A stretch of DNA of 64,000 nucleotides from Desulfobulbaceae bacterium (GTDB lineage Bacteria; Desulfobacterota; Desulfobulbia; Desulfobulbales; SURF-16), in NCBI GenBank assembly GCA_023230525.1, contig JALNXE010000003.1, positions 24,197 through 88,196 on the forward strand, in the 5' to 3' direction. Positions within the stretch are counted from its first letter, which is position 1, and every line of letters starts with the position of its first letter. Of this stretch, positions 61,346 to 64,000 are shown piece by piece. The notes beneath the pieces are model-generated. The model had not been told where the DNA came from. It did no database searches and saw nothing but the letters and a program-made list of their open reading frames with translations. Made by a program: the position numbers and the translations under genes.

Positions 61346-61579
61346 GAGGGGTGGTGGTGTGGTCATGCATGATGCTTTTTATGATTCTCTGCCTGAAAAG
61401 GTAAATGGGGACATGTTGGAGGTGAGGGAGACATGTTGACTTTTGTAACGTCAAATCACCGCTCTATTCGGGATATTTTCTTGTTATAAGCTGGCAGGAT
61501 GTGCCATTATGTCCAATAAATCCAAAGCAATATCCCAAAAAAGGAAAGCCTCGGACTCCCGATTTTGCCTTGACAGGGC
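61346..61579. other. Non-coding boundary between core genome and AT-richer end
   Basis: No ORF or terminator is convincing. GACATGTTG is repeated at 61410-61418 and 61430-61438 (20 bp apart). Base composition falls to the right of here, so this may be the edge of an acquired segment. Confidence 0.4.
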
Positions 61580-63001
61580 TTAGGTCAGTCTAAGAGTGTC
61601 TGATAATTTAACGCCCCCGTATAGCATCTCAGCCGCTAGGATATCTTCCTCACCCAAATCAGAATCAAGAAATTTCATCAGAGCGTGAATTTCCTGCTTA
61701 TTTTGATAGTTGGCGTACCAGACCCCAAAGGCTCCCTCGTAGACCTTGGATTTGACCTCGTCGTATAGACATCGCGAAAGCTCCTCAAAAAAATCATGAG
61801 GTTCAAAACCCTGGCATCTTCTAATTGCGTCGGTCAGGCGTGGGAGAGGCACACCCAAAGTGCGCGCATAGCTCTCTTGATGCGCCTTGACAGCGGCAAT
61901 CATCTCCTCTTCGGGAGACAAAGTCCCGGGGAGAAAAACGAAACATCCATCCGACTCCATGTATTGCGTATCCTCTCTCTGGTCGGCATCAATGACTCCG
62001 ATCACCTTTAGGTTGCGGTACCGTTTGCCAATTCGATTAACGACCTCGTAGACGTTAGATTCTCCATCAAGAAAAATTGTGTCGAAGGTCCTTCGGAGAG
62101 AGCTGCCGTATAAGTCCAACAACTTCTCGAAGAAAATTTTGGCTTTATTGTCCTCTAAAAAAAATATCCCCTTCTGTCCTAGCTCCATACCTAATTCATC
62201 AAGATAATTACTACCACTAGCATTCGTCCATGCTGCATGCCCCGGCTTCTTCATGACTATCACGCGCTCTCTCCCCAACGCGGCAACAACGAATGGCGAA
62301 TGCGTAGCCACAAACAGTTGCTTCCCTTTCTTGGCCGATAGATAAGCAAGTAGGTCTACTAACCTCCGCTGTCCTGCTGGAGAAAGCCCTGCCTCTGGCT
62401 CCTCCACAAAAAAAATCCCTGGTAACTTGTATTTCCTCCCGAGCAACCAATATAGATACAACACTAGCTGTTCGCCCAGAGACAAAGTATCATTGTCAAG
62501 GTCTCGTCCGTCTTGCGAAAGCACAAACCTGGGACACACTTCCCCGCCAGCAACTTCAACCTCTTCAATCTGCATCTTGTCGTAGGCAGAGCCTAAGACA
62601 TAGTTGATAAGTCCTCTCTCATTATCGGCAACAAGACTTAACTCCTCTTGCCCAAATGTACTTCTGAATTGATTCAGCAGGTTGTTAGATTTTTTCAACT
62701 CGGCATAGGGATCAACGCGCGTTGCCAACACCGTATCGCCCGGCATTGTTAGCACCGTTCCACCTGAAAGCTCAACTCTATGCTTCAGAAAGGCTAAACG
62801 GCTGTAGTCTCGATTTGTAAGAAACTCGAAAAAGCTGCTCTTTCCTGCCCCATTTGCTCCAACTACCGCAAACAATCCGTCGGGACTAATGGATTGGACC
62901 TGCTCATTAAGATCAAATTGATCCAGTCTTACTATACCCTTCGCGGCTTGCGTAACCTTTTCCAAACGCCGCCAGCAATCACGAATGGACGATTTTTTCA
63001 T
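61580..63001 (-). CDS. OLD-like ABC ATPase with C-terminal Toprim domain
   Basis: 473 residues from the ATG at 63001, which overlaps the upstream stop as ATGA; a start at 63013 would add four residues. Walker A VVGANGAGKSS (46-56), ABC signature SLGEQ (174-178), Walker B IFFVEEPEAGLSP (from 196) and H-loop VATHSPF (from 231) make up an SMC/Rad50-like ATPase. The second half has Toprim features: FLEDNKAKIFFE (Glu283) and VIGVIDADQRED (Asp338, Asp340). This is the architecture of OLD nucleases and defence effectors such as GajA. Lower GC than the rest of the window suggests transfer. The partner upstream is DUF262-like. Confidence 0.8.
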   Translation of the reverse strand: MKKSSIRDCWRRLEKVTQAAKGIVRLDQFDLNEQVQSISPDGLFAVVGANGAGKSSFFEFLTNRDYSRLAFLKHRVELSGGTVLTMPGDTVLATRVDPYAELKKSNNLLNQFRSTFGQEELSLVADNERGLINYVLGSAYDKMQIEEVEVAGGEVCPRFVLSQDGRDLDNDTLSLGEQLVLYLYWLLGRKYKLPGIFFVEEPEAGLSPAGQRRLVDLLAYLSAKKGKQLFVATHSPFVVAALGRERVIVMKKPGHAAWTNASGSNYLDELGMELGQKGIFFLEDNKAKIFFEKLLDLYGSSLRRTFDTIFLDGESNVYEVVNRIGKRYRNLKVIGVIDADQREDTQYMESDGCFVFLPGTLSPEEEMIAAVKAHQESYARTLGVPLPRLTDAIRRCQGFEPHDFFEELSRCLYDEVKSKVYEGAFGVWYANYQNKQEIHALMKFLDSDLGEEDILAAEMLYGGVKLSDTLRLT

Positions 63002-63915
63002 TTGAGCCCCCACTCCTCCGCAAGCATGAGGTCTACCAATTTTTCTTCCGAATAATGTTCCAAAGCAATAAAATTTTTTAGAATGTTACGAGCGGAGGAA
63101 CTCATGGGTGACGTGGGATTAATCCTATGAGTCAACAACCCGATCAAGTAGATAACCAAAAGTCTTAATTGAACGGGCACTGCATCATTAACGCTAATAG
63201 ATGATTTCTCTTGATAAATACCTGCAAAAAATGACAACAACCGATCAGCACACTTTCCATCCTTTGCGTCTTCTTTTATACTCTCAAAATTATTAAATAA
63301 ATCACTGTTTGCGTTTTCACAGGAGAAAAATAGAAGCCAAGTTAAAAGCGTTGGCTTATTCAGCCTTACCTTCCGAATTATGATACTGGAGAGAGAATCG
63401 ATAGATTTCGCAGCCCTTGAGCATACATGCTCATCAACAAGTTCTCCTGAGCGGAAAAAATCGACCAGCATGCTATCTGTGATTTTCTTATTAATCATCC
63501 TCATGCTCAGCGCAAACAGGAGTCTTGCGATCACGTCGTGGTAAGAAAGCCGGTTATTGTTGAAGCCAATCCGGTCGATATTTAATCCCTTTTCATCCAT
63601 GAGTGCGACCAAATCACGAACCTGATCTCTTACGGGGCCGTAGAAAGTATTTCTTTTTTCAGCAGGCGTTAGAGCACTACCTTGGTTTAATCGAAAGAAA
63701 AGTTCATATGGCTCATCCTGTTTGTAATCGGAAAGCTCAAAAACCCTGACTGAAAATCTATCAAACCTAGCTCTATCCTCACCAGCAAGTTGACTGTAGC
63801 GTAAACCAGCAAGGCGTTTAATTCTTTCATCAGGAGGAGCAATACTGCCATCTATTTCAAATTTATCCTCAAAAAATTCTAGGAGTCTGTCGGAGTTTGA
63901 GCGGTTATTTTTCAT
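62998..63915 (-). pseudogene. DUF262-like protein, apparently lacking its N-terminal nuclease half
   Basis: 305 residues. Residues ~10-100 match the DUF262/GmrSD region that follows the ParB-like IDGQQR motif: LLEFFEDKFE, RFSVRVFELSD, YELFFRLNQGSALTPAEKRN (FxRxN.G..LT..E.R), then a helical C-terminus. The protein starts almost exactly where IDGQQR should end. Upstream, both this frame (TGA at 63928-63930) and the neighbouring one (TAA shortly after) are closed, so the catalytic half is missing or displaced. Either a decayed gene or a naturally trimmed partner. The stop overlaps the ATPase start, indicating an operon. Confidence 0.55.
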
Positions 63916-64000
63916 GACAGAGTAACCTCGTCAAAGTCGGGCAGGTAGATTTTTTTTAACAGTTGCGTTTATTCACCTATGCGAATTGAGCGAAATGCCT

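Noticed and set aside
61410..61438. GACATGTTG direct repeat as a transposon scar
   Set aside because: Only two short copies 20 bp apart, no terminal inverted repeats and no transposase; too weak to call.

Overview
The window looks like chromosome of a motile, anaerobic Gram-negative bacterium of the Desulfobacterota (former Deltaproteobacteria), most likely near Desulfobulbales. This is inferred from protein flavour and gene order: a complex I-like operon without nuoE/F/G, a type III glutamine synthetase next to glnD-glnB-amtB, -24/-12 (sigma-54) promoters, and a complete flagellar export operon. No ribosomal RNA is present to confirm it. Most of the window is vertically inherited core genome. 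The last ~2.4 kb is visibly AT-richer and reads as acquired, defence-like DNA.

Layout. (1) 1-2603, minus strand: cell-shape operon mreB-mreC-mreD and the start of a PBP2-type transpeptidase. (2) 2879-4906: a strong promoter and tRNA-Ala(GGC), a structured non-coding stretch ending in an intrinsic terminator, a 63-residue hypothetical protein, and mpl (peptidoglycan recycling). (3) 5061-17057: tandem operator-like dyads, a near-consensus promoter, and a complex I-like operon nuoABCDHIJK followed by four antiporter-type subunits, with a small two-helix protein between the first two; it ends in a 14-bp terminator. (4) 17171-28921: tRNA-Gly(CCC), then the rimP-nusA-ylxR-infB-rbfA-nrnA-truB-rpsO-pnp translation/RNA-decay cluster and an M16 protease. 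(5) 28973-32960: dut, a metallo-beta-lactamase-fold hydrolase, and a cobamide trio cbiR-cobT-cobS. (6) 33003-38219: an orphan PAS histidine kinase, a membrane-anchored TPR protein, a NifX-like protein, an Smr protein and a YprB-like exonuclease.

(7) 38403-45148, minus strand: nitrogen module amtB-glnB-glnD-glnN, with a textbook sigma-54 promoter before amtB. GlnD modifies PII (GlnB), PII gates AmtB, and GlnN fixes the ammonium. (8) 45281-57459, minus strand: flagellar operon fliL-M-N-O-P-Q-R-flhB-flhA-flhF-flhG-fliA-cheY plus a second FliL-like membrane protein, with a sigma-54-like promoter before fliL. (9) 57693-57901: three 5 x 9-bp repeat arrays. (10) 58074-61345: aconitase, an apparent sigma-54-driven small RNA of about 70 nt, and a DUF362 protein. 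(11) 61580-63915, minus strand: an OLD-like ATPase/Toprim protein and a DUF262-like protein whose N-terminal nuclease half seems missing.

The most unusual items are the predicted sigma-54 sRNA with an anti-Shine-Dalgarno pyrimidine tract (60258-60354), the nonamer arrays, the complex I variant with four pump-like subunits and a small extra membrane protein, and the DUF262/OLD pair.
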